Positions 12,901 through 21,261 of a stretch of 64,000 nt of DNA are shown in pieces; the first letter of the stretch is position 1, and each line of letters opens with the position of its first letter. The stretch comes from Pelecanus crispus (Eukaryota > Chordata > Aves > Pelecaniformes > Pelecanidae). A model generated the notes under the pieces. That model made no database searches and was not told where the DNA came from. It saw only the letters and a program-made list of their open reading frames with translations. Both the position numbers and the translations under genes were made by a program. Where the stretch lies: assembly GCF_030463565.1 (NCBI RefSeq), contig NC_134652.1, forward strand, positions 15,105,397-15,169,396. Reading direction: 5' to 3'.

Positions 12901-14700
12901 AGAGATGCACACAAAATCAAACATTTATCCACAAACCTCAACTGTGAGTGGTTCAATATTTACAACACTGTCTTTAGCAGCAGCTATTTTGTCTGCCTTG
13001 AACTTTTTCTGCTTTCCTTGATCCCTTTGGCTCCTTTTTCTTTTCTGGGATTGTTCTTCATGGTGAATCTAAAGCAGATTATAAGCAGAGAGGAAAAAAA
13101 CAAAACTGGATCAACAGAGAAACTTTGCACTAAGGCAGAACTCTGCTGCTAGGAATACAATGAGAAGAAAATACTAGGATTGGAGAAAAGAAGAGAATGA
13201 CCTTGTTAACTGCTATATGTCTACATGCAAGTCTTCCAAAATATCTCCTTTTGGACTGAGGCTGATCATTTATAAAACTGTGAATCCTGGGAATGGAAAA
13301 GAGTGGCACAAGTGACCTGCACCACACTCCACTAAACAGAAGAAGAAAGACCAAACTTAGTGTGTATCCATTAACATTGGGACAGGATGCTTGTGGAAAG
13401 TTTAAAAGCTAAACCCTGACCGATAATTTTGATTGAAATTTTTCTGTCATCACATTCAACATGCATCAGACATCTTTAACAGATCAGAGAAAGGTGCGTG
13501 TCAGCAGTTATCTCTTTCTGGAAGTCCCTTCTATGGTTTACTACAGAAATAAGGGATGGGAAGGATTGCAGGTCATATTCTGACAGTGGAAGAGCTCCAA
13601 GCTAATCGAAAACACACAAACAACATACATCAAACAAATTGTCCCGCTCTAACTTTGGATTGGAAGTTTTTCCCTCTGTGGGTTTTTTCTGGATGCCCCC
13701 TCGAGGAAAGTTTTCTTCCATGGATGCCATGCTTGCACTTCTATAGGACAAATGACAAAACAGAGATTAAACTTCCAGTTGTTACGCTTGTTCCTCACAA
13801 ACACTGAAGGGACATAAGAGTCAATTACCCTCAAACTAAGCAAGAATTCAGATGGCTACTTTACAGTTACTCAGTGACAAAATAGAAACTCACATTTCTG
13901 TTTGACTACACTGAACTGTTGCAGTGGTTCATCTAAATATGTGCATCCCTAACACTTTTTACTATTGCCCAATTGTACAAAAGTATTAATTTTTTAAGGC
14001 AGATAGATGCACCACATAGATAATCATAAAACTGCTTCACCTGTAAGTTTCCTGAACAAATCTTTATTACATTCAGTGGGCAAGCTGAAATTACCAGCTT
14101 CAGACACCAAGGAGAAAGTTGTGACTGAAACGCTAAGCAAGCCTGGTCTGCATTTTTACTTTTTGGGTACTGCCCTCAAAGGTTAATATACTTTGATACA
14201 TCTTTGTGTGAGCTATATCTATCTATATATATTTAATAGATATGTTTAACTTTACTACGTTTCAATCAGTAAACAACACCTTATTTATTAGGTTACGACT
14301 CACATTCTATTTATTACTTTGGACAACAGTACTTCTACAGAAATTAGCACCGAAACACCATTTTGTCAAATTTAAAGTAGTCTGCTAGACGTATAAAACT
14401 ACTTCAAACCTGAAAGCACATAATAAGATTAAAGTTCATCACGGCACGCTTCATCAAAGGGCTCGCTAAGCAACAGAGACACCTTCCGCGGCCGGTAACC
14501 GAGCCGGCTGCACCGGCCACGCCACGCAGTCGGACCAGGCGGGGCTGGAGCTCCGCCCGCAGGGGCCTTACCTCCCGCAGCCCCTCGCTGGCTGCCGGCG
14601 GGCCCCGGGCCGCTGCCGGTCGGAGCCTGGGAAGGAGGAGTGGGGCCGGCAGCCGCACGCGGAGAGCACGACGAGCCACCCGGAAGCAGTACGCGGGGCA
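829..14700 (-). CDS. PDCD11: PDCD11 / RRP5 rRNA-processing protein, 5' part of gene (partial)
   Basis: PDCD11 (yeast Rrp5) is a nucleolar S1-repeat RNA-binding protein needed for 18S and 5.8S rRNA maturation. Eighteen exons are seen: a non-coding exon 1 ending at 14572, then coding exons 13629-13730, 12937-13068, 12589-12756, 11535-11696, 10799-10922, 10247-10428, 9560-9667, 8893-9099, 8446-8570, 7773-7833, 6933-7079, 6569-6820, 5552-5695, 4647-4847, 3911-4081, 3290-3509 and 829-981. Joined they give about 886 residues without a stop, roughly the first half of the ~1870-residue human protein as I remember it. Eight S1 domains and the start of a ninth are visible at about 81-176, 186-258, 279-346, 366-436, 452-523, 541-612, 634-709, 730-802 and 847 onward, each with a basic or hydrophobic closing strand such as [15 protein letters not shown] or LILTLKK. 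The remaining S1 domains and the C-terminal HAT/TPR helices must lie left of position 1. Identification rests on alignment by eye to remembered human PDCD11 along its whole visible length. Confidence 0.96.
982..3289. other. PDCD11 intron 17 (2.3 kb)
   Basis: No coding exon is seen on either strand. It holds a 24-base A run at 2513-2536, noted separately; otherwise A/T-rich unique sequence. Confidence 0.7.
2513..2536 (+). repeat. A24 tract
   Basis: An uninterrupted run of 24 A residues. An AATAAA lies 36 bases before it (2472-2477), so the stretch could be the tail of an old retroposed transcript, but no parent gene is recognised upstream. Confidence 0.85.
3290..3509 (-). CDS. PDCD11: PDCD11 exon 17, end of S1 domain 8
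   Basis: Residues 763-835: [19 protein letters not shown] and [16 protein letters not shown] match human MSDKFVTSTSDHFVEGQTV closely. It ends RNLLRRR; donor AGAG|GTAAAA, phase 1. Confidence 0.95.
3911..4081 (-). CDS. PDCD11: PDCD11 exon 16, S1 domain 8
   Basis: Residues 706-762: [20 protein letters not shown], then [20 protein letters not shown] and [17 protein letters not shown], a textbook S1 opening. Acceptor TTGTTCAG, donor GTG|GTAAGC. Confidence 0.95.
4647..4847 (-). CDS. PDCD11: PDCD11 exon 15, S1 domain 7
   Basis: Residues 639-705: [20 protein letters not shown] through [18 protein letters not shown] ended the exon at ATC|GTATCC because this keeps frame into exon 16 and gives GERI-ILSRKSA, matching human GRVLLCRKPA. 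A second GTATCT about 48 bases further on would break the frame. Confidence 0.9.
5552..5695 (-). CDS. PDCD11: PDCD11 exon 14, end of S1 domain 6 and basic linker
   Basis: Residues 591-638: [20 protein letters not shown] matches human [20 protein letters not shown], then a lysine-rich linker ([10 protein letters not shown]). The donor CAG|GTATTG is weak; a long open frame runs on into the intron but does not match the family. Confidence 0.94.
5885..5985 (-). repeat. Possible MIR-like SINE remnant, reverse orientation
   Basis: The string taaatgacctgtatgtggca, then gtctgtagcagagttgagaa and attcagatctccagatctgc is laid out like the reverse MIR core (aagtgacttgc, agtctgtggcagagc, gaacccaggtctcc). 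It is heavily diverged, so an alignment score is needed. Confidence 0.45.
6569..6820 (-). CDS. PDCD11: PDCD11 exon 13, S1 domains 5 and 6
   Basis: Residues 507-590: [17 protein letters not shown] closes domain 5 and [20 protein letters not shown] then [17 protein letters not shown] form domain 6. Acceptor CTTGTAG, donor CAG|GTAATT. Confidence 0.96.
6933..7079 (-). CDS. PDCD11: PDCD11 exon 12, S1 domain 5
   Basis: Residues 458-506: [20 protein letters not shown] then [20 protein letters not shown] and GDEVRCR. This is the most canonical S1 sequence of the set. Acceptor GTTCTAG, donor CGG|GTGAGA. Confidence 0.96.
7773..7833 (-). CDS. PDCD11: PDCD11 exon 11 (61 bp)
   Basis: Residues 437-457: [19 protein letters not shown], matching human SIIEAQYLRYHDIEPGAVVK. 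It is a short exon, too small to stand out as an open frame. Acceptor TTTCCTAG, donor CAG|GTGAGC. Confidence 0.93.
8143..8245 (+). repeat. MIR-like SINE remnant, forward orientation
   Basis: It shows atgggctgggacttggaaga, caaggttcaatttcctcttc, agccacattctgacatgatc and ttagcctccctgtgcctcag in the order of MIR (ctgggttcaaatcc, tctgccac, tgtgaccttggg, ttagcctctctgtgcctcag). It lies in the intron between PDCD11 exons 10 and 11. Confidence 0.7.
8446..8570 (-). CDS. PDCD11: PDCD11 exon 10, end of S1 domain 4
   Basis: Residues 396-436 plus two bases: [19 protein letters not shown] then [20 protein letters not shown], matching human [19 protein letters not shown]. An in-frame TAG spans the donor (AAG TA|GTAAGT), so read-through would stop at once. 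Confidence 0.93.
8893..9099 (-). CDS. PDCD11: PDCD11 exon 9, S1 domains 3 and 4
   Basis: Residues 327-395: [19 protein letters not shown] closes S1 domain 3 and [20 protein letters not shown] opens the divergent S1 domain 4. Acceptor TTCTCCCAG, donor CGG|GTAAGT. Confidence 0.95.
9560..9667 (-). CDS. PDCD11: PDCD11 exon 8, S1 domain 3
   Basis: Residues 291-326, [20 protein letters not shown] then MHMDPEKS, matching human [24 protein letters not shown]. Acceptor TTTTCTAG, donor GTG|GTAAGG. Confidence 0.94.
10247..10428 (-). CDS. PDCD11: PDCD11 exon 7, S1 domains 2 and 3
   Basis: Residues 230-290. It contains [20 protein letters not shown], the closing strand VVRLSIDR, and [20 protein letters not shown] opening S1 domain 3. 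Donor CAGAAG|GTAAGC. The intron just downstream (below 10246) has long A- and C-rich runs that could trouble sequencing. Confidence 0.95.
10799..10922 (-). CDS. PDCD11: PDCD11 exon 6, S1 domain 2
   Basis: Residues 189-229 ([20 protein letters not shown] then [20 protein letters not shown]) match human [20 protein letters not shown]. Acceptor CCCAACAG, donor AGAG|GTAAGA, phase 1. Confidence 0.95.
11535..11696 (-). CDS. PDCD11: PDCD11 exon 5, end of S1 domain 1
   Basis: Residues 135-188 contain [17 protein letters not shown] and the closing strand [12 protein letters not shown], then ASALASGM leading into S1 domain 2. Acceptor CTGGGCAG, donor ATG|GTACGT. Confidence 0.96.
12589..12756 (-). CDS. 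PDCD11: PDCD11 exon 4, S1 domain 1
   Basis: Residues 79-134 begin [15 protein letters not shown], the core of S1 domain 1, and include the [20 protein letters not shown] strand pattern. Acceptor TTTCCCAG, donor GAG|GTGAGA. Confidence 0.96.
12937..13068 (-). CDS. PDCD11: PDCD11 exon 3, basic nuclear linker
   Basis: Residues 35-78: a lysine/arginine-rich stretch ([18 protein letters not shown]) that looks like a nuclear or nucleolar localisation signal, ending in the conserved LTVE just before the first S1 domain. Acceptor CTTTAG, donor GTTTGT, phase 0 on both sides. Confidence 0.92.
13629..13740 (-). CDS. PDCD11: PDCD11 exon 2, start codon at 13728-13730
   Basis: Acceptor CCTATAG|AAG, ten bases of 5'UTR, then ATG. 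It encodes residues 1-34 ([12 protein letters not shown]...RDNLFD), matching the human N-terminus MANLEESFPRGG...DNLFD. A second in-frame ATG is codon 4; the first is taken because it aligns with the human start. Donor GTATGT, phase 0. Confidence 0.93.
14572..14700 (-). other. PDCD11: PDCD11 non-coding exon 1 (5'UTR)
   Basis: The minus strand shows a strong donor (GGGAG|GTAAGG) with the last exon base at 14572, inside the CpG island and upstream of coding exon 2 at the next good acceptor (13740). The transcription start is not visible; about 14,700 is a guess from the ETS-like sites nearby. Confidence 0.6.
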
Positions 14701-14831
14701 AGGGGGAAAGGGCAAGCGGAAGGAGCGGGACGGCTTCTCAGCCAACCAGAAGGAAAGGGGTGGAGAGAACCCGCTCGCTGTGGGGGCAGCCAATCCGGGC
14801 GGCCAGCGGTGGCTGCGCGCGGCGCTCGGCG

Positions 14832-14842
14832 GCCGCCATTTT
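14832..14842 (-). promoter_or_regulatory. YY1-type site
   Basis: GCCGCCATTTT on the plus strand is AAAATGGCGGC on the minus strand, the YY1 consensus. It sits just before the likely ATP5MK first exon. Confidence 0.6.
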
Positions 14843-14859
14843 GTGGGAGGGCGCTGGCG

Positions 14860-14902
14860 AAGGGCAGAACGCGGCGGCGGGACAGCGGCGGCTGAGGCTG
14901 AG
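14860..14902 (+). other. ATP5MK: ATP5MK non-coding exon 1 (5'UTR)
   Basis: A plausible donor GCTGAG|GTACCC follows the YY1-type site and would join to the acceptor TTGTTAG at 16710, eleven bases before the ATG. The start of the exon is not visible. Another good donor at 15600 (CTTGAG|GTGAGT) could mark an alternative 5'UTR exon. Confidence 0.45.
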
Positions 14903-16710
14903 GTACCCCGGGGTGGCTGCGGGGAGGGTGCCCGCCCCGCCGCAGGGCCTTGCCCGCGCCCCCTCCTACTCCCGTAGCGCTGCGCCGCCGGACGGGAGAG
15001 CGGCTCTCTGCGGCGCTGAGCCGCGGCTGTCCCCCGGGGCGCCCGCGACCTTCAGCCGCGGTGTCGGTCCGCTGCGACTACCAGGCGCCGCCGCGTCCCT
15101 TTCCCCGGCCCGACGCGAGCTGAGGCGAGGGAGCGCCGGGGTCGCGGCTGTCTGCGCCAGCGAGATGGGCCCGGCTCTGTGCGGGGCTGGAGCGAGCGCA
15201 GCAGCCGGCGGCGCCCGGTGTCGGGACAGCCGGCGGGGCGGGCCGCGCCTGGCAAGGGCACCGGGCTCTTCCGAAAAAGAAAAGTTGTGTTCTGATGTCT
15301 GGTCTCTGAGCTGTCCTCGGAAGGACGCAGAGACTCTTCTCCAGGCTTTTGCATGGTCAGGCATGAGAAAAGATGATCTTGGCTTTCCAAGTCATGTACA
15401 GCACAGGTTTGGGGGTGTTATTTTGTTAAGATTTTTAGCTATTGCATAGTCAGCCCAGTTACAGGCACGCTTACCTGATTGGATTGGTGCAAGGCTGTGT
15501 TAATGAACATAGCACCTGCTAGAGCAGTTTCTAGCATACTGCTGGCTACAGCATCTGCCTGGTTTGGTAGGTAACCCTATGGCATGTGTGCCTCTTGAGG
15601 TGAGTTACAAGGTAAACAACAAATGTTTGTCCTAAACATAAAACCCCCTTAAACATTAGAAAAACATATCTCTGGACATTAAAAAGAAAATCCCTTTTAT
15701 TATAAGCATGATCAAACACTGGAACAGATTCCCCAGAGGAGTTGTGGAGTCTCTGTCTCCAAAGATATTAAAAACTTGACTGGGCATGTTACTGAGTGAC
15801 CTGCTGTAGCTGCCCCTGCTTTGGGCAGGTTGGGGTTGGACTATGCAATCTCCAGAGGTGCCAACCTGAACCATTCACTGAATCTGCAACTCTGCTGCTG
15901 TAGCCACACCAGGCTTTTTTCTTACAGTAGACCTGAAACTTTGGTCTGGGGACAGACAAAATACAAAAGTGTGCCCTCATGTACTTATTGTTTTTGTTGT
16001 TCCTGTGAAAGCACTTCTGAGGCTTTGTAGCTGGCTCAAGTAACTTGCTGATTTAGCTGAAAACTAACTGAAAAACAAAGTATATTTTCATCTAGATCGT
16101 GAATACTATGGTGGGCAAGTAAGATGCAATAGAAGTGTGCAACTGAGAGCAGGGCAGTTCTTACTAACAATACTTGCACTCTAATATGGCGTAAAAGTTG
16201 TAAAGTGGCTTTTTGAATCACAAAACAGAGTAGTAGTCTAGTCTGAATCTTGTCAGCAAGTTTTTGGGTATGTAATTTAAGCAGTTTCTTAGCTGAACTA
16301 GTGAAGATTTATCTTAATTAGGTATTGCAGATTCCTGAACAATTGGTAGAAATTTGCCTGTGTTGATTGGTTGTGTAGGTAGGACCGGCAGGTCTCTTCT
16401 TTATACGTGCTTTCAGGAATTTCCCCTTTTGTCGTCATCATATTGACTTATTTTCCCCATGTTTAAATTCAGTTGAATGAATGCTGAAAATCGGAAATAT
16501 TCTTTCCTTCAGAATCCCTCATTTCCTTGTCTGCTTTTGCGTCACCTCTGCCTGCTCCTTATGCATATCCACTGTCTGTTGAATGTCCTGAAAGCAGATT
16601 TAATAGCTGACAATGGAAGTATTAAGTTCAGTGTAGAGATTAGTTTGATTTTTCTATCGATCCTGTCCAACTGACTGTAAACTTGTTAACTGTCCTGTAT
16701 TGCTTGTTAG
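14903..16710 (+). other. ATP5MK intron 1
   Basis: The first ~350 bp is CpG island, then unique sequence with the CR1 fragment at 15656-15905. The human counterpart hosts mir-1307; no convincing hairpin of that kind was seen here. Confidence 0.55.
15656..15905 (+). repeat. CR1 LINE 3' fragment, plus orientation
   Basis: The text follows the CR1 3' region closely: tcaaacactggaacagattc, cccagaggagttgtggagtc, gagatatt-type segments, cctgctgtagctgcccctgc and ggttggactatgcaatctcc. It is 5'-truncated and diverged. It lies in ATP5MK intron 1 and is one of the main signs of a bird (or other reptile) genome. Confidence 0.88.
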
Positions 16711-16808
16711 GACAAGCAACCATGGCTGGCCACGACTCAGGATCTCAACACCAGTTCACTGGATTTCAGAAGTACTTCAATTCCTATACCATCACAGGCA
16801 GGAGGAAT
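16711..16808 (+). CDS. ATP5MK: ATP5MK exon with start codon
   Basis: Eleven bases of 5'UTR, then codons 1-29, ending TGRRN. Donor GTATGT, phase 0. The residues FNSYTITGR are the family's N-terminal motif. Confidence 0.94.
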
Positions 16809-16993
16809 GTATGTATTATGTATATTAACTTTTGTAGTCTAGTATAATGGTGTTTTCTGGGTTTTAGAATGAAACTAAACTTAACTTTTATGTTTTCCAG
16901 TATGTAATAGCAACATACACAGGCATTGCAATGCTCATCTTGTATTTCAAGCTTAGACCTAAAAAGAAAACTCCTGCTGTGGCAGATAAGTAA
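16722..16993 (+). CDS. ATP5MK: ATP5MK (USMG5/DAPIT), ATP synthase membrane subunit k
   Basis: This small inner-membrane subunit of the mitochondrial F1Fo ATP synthase helps maintain or dimerise the complex. There are two coding exons: 16722-16808 (residues 1-29) and 16901-16993 (30-59 and stop). The 59-residue product begins MAGHDSGSQHQFTGFQKYFN and has a single hydrophobic helix at about 30-46 (YVIATYTGIAMLILYF) followed by a basic tail KLRPKKKTPAV. Human ATP5MK, as I recall it, is 58 residues with the same QFTG, KKYFNSYTLTGR and YFKLR motifs. The start is the first ATG of the exon (CAACCATGG). Splice sites are TTGTTAG|GAC, AAT|GTATGT and TTTCCAG|TAT. The gene is head-to-head with PDCD11 and tail-to-tail with TAF5. 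Confidence 0.96.
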
Positions 16994-16996
16994 ACG
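16901..16996 (+). CDS. ATP5MK: ATP5MK exon with stop codon
   Basis: Codons 30-59 hold the membrane helix and basic tail; TAA at 16991-16993. The exon ends three bases after the stop (AACG|GTAAGT), so nearly all of the 3'UTR lies in the next exon. That is too close to the junction to trigger nonsense-mediated decay. Confidence 0.93.
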
Positions 16997-17901
16997 GTAA
17001 GTGGCTGGTGTTCTTCCAGGAACAAAGTGATTCAGTGCCAGCCCAGGAAGAAAGAGTGACAAAGGAGAAGTTGCTAATAATAGAATATAATTAGAGAGAG
17101 AAAAACACAGGCATGTGAACTTCATATTTATCATTTTAAACCTCAAGTAAACTATAGCATCAGCTCATTTGGGGGCATTCTGAATGAAGTAGGTTGTTAA
17201 AGGGGGATGCAGAAAGTAGGGGATACCAGTATTCTTTTTGTTCTTCTGACATGGTAAATGGGATTAGGGACATCACAGAGGGAGGAAGAGTAAGAAAGGA
17301 AGGAGGAACAGAAGGATGTTGCAGCTAGGCATATCAGGCTTTGCCTGCAACAGTTAGGTGCCTCTGGTCTGCCCTTTTGCTGTAAAATAGGGATAACTGT
17401 TGCTTTGTAGGCTATTGAAATAATAAGTCCTCAAGTACTACTCTATTTCTTAGTTGTATTAGAGAATTCCAAGCAGAGATTAATGCAGTCTGTTAAAACC
17501 TTCCTTTGAACAGAGAAAAGGAGCACCATACAATGGAACTATATGCATTGCACACCTGATCATGCAAGGCCCATATAGAAATGATTGGACTTGGTTTTGT
17601 ATAGCAACAATCAAGTGTTACAAAATTCTAGAATCACTTTCAAATACAAAATTTCCACTGAAATGGCATTTTGAAAAAACCTGTGGGCTGTCTTTATAGT
17701 CTGCAAAAATGATTAGAAAACAATAAGCTTGAGCGTCATTGTTGTATGTTAAAGGGACACCAGTCATTTCTTCCTGGGGTTACAACAGGCTGAAATTTGC
17801 CTGCTCGTAGTTAAAATTGTTTGGGCTTGGGGAAGGGGGATGCTCAGTTACTAGTACCACTGTGCAAGACTTACTATATTTGATCTCTCTTCTCTTGGCA
17901 G
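16997..17901 (+). other. ATP5MK 3'UTR intron
   Basis: A 0.9-kb intron just after the stop codon. No repeat or exon is recognised in it. Confidence 0.6.
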
Positions 17902-17990
17902 GTTGCGGGCATGTCTGAACCTCCAATCTGTGTCAGTGTAATGCAAGCTGATGACCTGTTGTGGCTAATAAAATATAAATAATTGTTTTA
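17902..17990 (+). other. ATP5MK: ATP5MK 3'UTR exon and poly(A) site
   Basis: Acceptor TTGGCAG|GTTGCGG after a pyrimidine tract, then a short exon with AATAAA at 17967-17972 and a T-rich downstream element. Cleavage is expected near 17,990. Confidence 0.75.
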
Positions 17991-19290
17991 TTGGAAAGAT
18001 GAAATGGTGCAAAAAAGCATAAATGTGGCACTTCGCTTTTTTTTTTTCCCCCTCTGTCAAAAATAGTTATTTGTAGTGGTGATGGAGTAGCTGGTTCCTG
18101 TCATTACTATTTAACTAAACTCCTCAGCTGTTGTAACATGTCCTAAAGTGTTCTGAGCACCTGGTAGTAACCTAGGAAAGTCCTCAGCAGCATGAGCATA
18201 ATACCAGCACAGAGCTTACAGCTGATCAAAGCATCTCTGCACTTCCATGTCATAGCAGATAACAGTAAAAGCTTATGTGGTTTGTTTGCAGTTACCTGGT
18301 TGCTCCTATTTTTTTTTTAATTCCAAGCTAGCAGCTTACATGGAAACAGCGACTTCTTCACTATTATTAATACAATACAGATTACAACTTCTGCCTCAGT
18401 TGTCCATATTTTGCATAGAACCTGTTTGGTTTTGATGGAAAACCTCCCAAAGTAGACTGATTAAATTAAGATATTCAAGCTTCTTCTGTTACTAGCCTCT
18501 CTTGCAGAGGTAACTGCCAGGAAGAAAATGGCTCACTTTGCTGGTGTTAAGCTCTTACAACTCTGCATGTTCACAAACAGTGACTTAAGTAGTTCAGTGC
18601 TTGTTTTTCCTGGATGTAGCCTCTTAATAAATGAGGTGTTCCTACCACAGTTAGATATATTCAGCCCCCTACCAGCCCAACACTAAAACTTGTCTATCGC
18701 ATTCTTTGTAGTGTCTTTCTACATCTCGGTTAAAACTCAGTACCTTCCTTAGATGTCCCAATAGTGCTGATGTGTGAATGTGATTACACGGCACATGCTC
18801 TGTGGAAGGGTACCAGCAGCAGGGGTTGAACCCAGGACTTCTGACGCAAAGGATGCAAATACACTTCCCAAACTGAGGGCATCAGGATGTAGGCACAGTT
18901 GCTGGAAAAAAAGGAGGGATAAATTATAGGGTCTTTGTGCTCTCGCACTCTAGTTCATGTATCAAAGCCATTTGTACATGCTGGGCCTTCTGAATAAATC
19001 TAGTCATCTTCCTCTTCTATGAGTTTGTTTGCATAAATGACCTCTGCTCTATACAACATGAATAATGGTTGTTGTAACAGCGTAATAGATCTAATTAGCT
19101 AGAAACCCTTACTTACAACAAGATTTACATGAGATGGCTAGTCTTACCATTTCTGAACTTACCATTTCTGAATTACTTTGTTTCTCTTGGCAGAGTGGTC
19201 ACAGTTACAAGCGCTGCTCTTGCTTCCGTTGCAGCCATCAAGGGAAGAAAATGCCTTGTAACATACAGACACAAACTATGTGGTTTTAGT
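17991..19290. other. Intergenic spacer between the convergent 3' ends of ATP5MK and TAF5
   Basis: No gene is recognised. A short tRNA-like string (ggggttgaacccaggact) at 18814-18831 may be a SINE remnant. Plus-strand AATAAA motifs near 18,625 and 18,993 have no gene attached to them. Confidence 0.5.
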
Positions 19291-19291
19291 A

Positions 19292-21043
19292 TTTATTATA
19301 ATATCAAAAGTATAAAACTGTACAAAATACAAAGGCAGAATGTGGCAGTGTTTTCTTTAAGCTGTCAAAACTTTACATGCTTTGTTCTAGGTAACTTGTT
19401 TGATTCACCATAATTGTACTTACATCCAACTGATCATATTGAGAGCTAGGAAATTTTGTTGAGGTACCATTACACACACCAAAAAAAAGAGTAATAATTT
19501 AGTTTTAACCTTTTTTCTTTAAAGAAAATTTCCAGGTAAGCTTCCTAATGAATTTTCCAGACTTTATTTTGATACATAATGCCTGTAATATACCTTTACT
19601 CCAAGAGTTCAAGTCAGAGAAGAGACGAGGGGGAGGTAGCTCTCCATTTACTTTACCTTAGAAATGTCAAGTCTTGGTTTTATTTTCACTAGAGAGCCAG
19701 CAGATTGTTCAAGTGTCCAAGCCCTTACTGGAATTAATGAGGAACACAAACAGATTTCCCTGTATACAGCTTGTAAGAGATTTAAACAAACAAACAAACA
19801 AAAAACCCCCAAAACTCCACCAACCCCAAAAGCACACCAAACTGGGCCTGTCCTTTGGCAGTGGTGTTTTCTGTTCAAAGACCCAGAAAGAAAGAAGTTG
19901 TAGTTCCCGGTGTCTTGCATGTTTTACTCTTCCTTAGAAATAAAGCACTGAGCTTTATTGGTTGTCCAGGAGGACTTACTGGGGTACAATGTTTTTGTGG
20001 GTGGAAACTCACTTCAGCAGACAAGCTGGCCTTTCAAAAGCAAACTGATAATACACTTAGGACCGATTAATCCTTTTACTCTGCAATAATGTTGCAATTT
20101 CTTGGCTAGTTTTACATTTTGATATATTAAACCTTACGCAGAAAGGAGACAGGTTTTTAAAGCTCTTTTAGCTCTAATACAACATTAAAAGGGTTAAACC
20201 TTTTTTAAAAAGGTTTTAAAAGGTTCACCTTTTTAATACAGGGTATTTCAGTTGTGCCTCAGTCCTGTCCCCCCCCCCCCCCCCCCCTTTTTTTCCACAC
20301 AATAAAGTATGAAAGTAAATAAAGTTCACATTGCACTTCTGGTTGCTTATCACACTTACAGCGTTGGCTACCTGTGAAAACAGAATAACAAGATCTGCAT
20401 TTCCGATACCTCAAAAGAGCACAGGAGTTTGAAATCTTTTCAGGACTTAGTACTTGGATGCATAAAACCCACACATGGAACTTCGCGGCAGTTCCCCACA
20501 GGCCTCTGCCTGCAGGACCTACTCTTTCAATGCCCTGTTCGGTGCTGTGATACTCACCATACCTGTTGCCCAGCCCAGGCTACAGTGAATTGAACTACAT
20601 TCTTCTTTTCTGAAGCTGAACAGTTTTTGCTTATGTTTGAGACTGATTAAATGTTTGCTAACCATAAATTAAGTGCTTTAAAAAAATCATTTGAGAACAC
20701 ATACCAAGGCTGTTAACTTCCCACAAGTTTTAACAGAGCTCAATACCATCTCTGAGAGGAGACAGCCATTTTCATATACATATATATATATATATTTTAT
20801 CAAAAGCACCATGAACAATTCCTTTTTTCACAGCCATGATGTCTTGTCAGTCTCCAGCATTTTCAAACTGTGGATCAGTACGAAATAGCAGAACTGAGAA
20901 ATGCTGCTTGCATTAGTTTACATAGTTTCATTTTTCCTGCAACAGGTTAGTGGGGTCCACCTGTACAAGACATTCCTCCTCGTCTCACATCCTGAGGTCA
21001 CTACTGCACTGACGTGGCACAGTCAGTCTCACAGCTTCCAGAT
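19292..21043 (-). other. TAF5: TAF5 3'UTR (end uncertain)
   Basis: Minus-strand AATAAA signals occur at 19679-19684, 19563-19568 and 19292-19297, so the 3'UTR may be about 1.4-1.75 kb. It contains an A/T hairpin cluster at 20183-20237, a C19 tract at 20269-20287 and a TA microsatellite near 20,776-20,796. Which signal is used cannot be told from sequence. Confidence 0.5.
20269..20287. repeat. C19 homopolymer (G19 in the TAF5 transcript)
   Basis: Nineteen C residues followed by a T run. On the TAF5 sense strand this is A-rich then G19, a strong candidate for G-quadruplex formation and a weak point for sequencing. Confidence 0.85.
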
Positions 21044-21261
21044 CTACTGTGAACTGTAAGCTCCCGCAGCCAGCAGCAAGTTTCTGCGTGTAAAATGGAG
21101 GTGTACAACCGGGGTTGATTTGGTCATGTATGTACCTAGTAACAAGTCCTGTGAGTTTTCAGGCAAGTTTATATGTCCAGTGGCTGTAGTAAAGTCATCG
21201 GTTTCTAAATCTTCAAACGCTTTCACAGCATCCCACAGACGAACTGTGTTATCCATTGAAC
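21044..21261 (-). CDS. TAF5: TAF5 exon 11, last WD40 strand and C-terminus
   Basis: Residues 716-787 and TAG at 21044-21046: SMDNTVRLWDAVKAFEDLET through TPVVHLHFTRRNLLLAAGAY and SSQ. Acceptor CTTTTTAG. The 3'UTR runs leftward. Confidence 0.97.

Larger units (their letters stand above)
14470..15270. promoter_or_regulatory. CpG-island bidirectional promoter, PDCD11 / ATP5MK
   Basis: Roughly 800 bp of GC- and CpG-dense sequence stands between the non-coding first exons of PDCD11 (minus) and ATP5MK (plus). No TATA box is seen. Motifs visible include an ETS core CCGGAAG (14680-14686), a CCAAT box (14790-14794) and a YY1-type GCCGCCATTTT (14832-14842). This is the usual build of a shared housekeeping promoter. 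Start sites are inferred, not seen. Confidence 0.85.

Noticed and set aside
14640-15449. 269-codon plus-strand open frame across the PDCD11/ATP5MK promoter
   Set aside because: It runs through the CpG island, where stop codons are rare, has biased Arg/Ala/Gly content, matches no family I know, and crosses both inferred transcription starts.
14903-16710. Counterpart of the human mir-1307 hairpin hosted by ATP5MK
   Set aside because: I looked for a long hairpin in the 5' part of the gene and saw none; the human miRNA may be limited to mammals.
18814-18860. B-box-like ggttgaacccaggac in the ATP5MK-TAF5 spacer
   Set aside because: No complete tRNA cloverleaf can be drawn; at most a SINE remnant.
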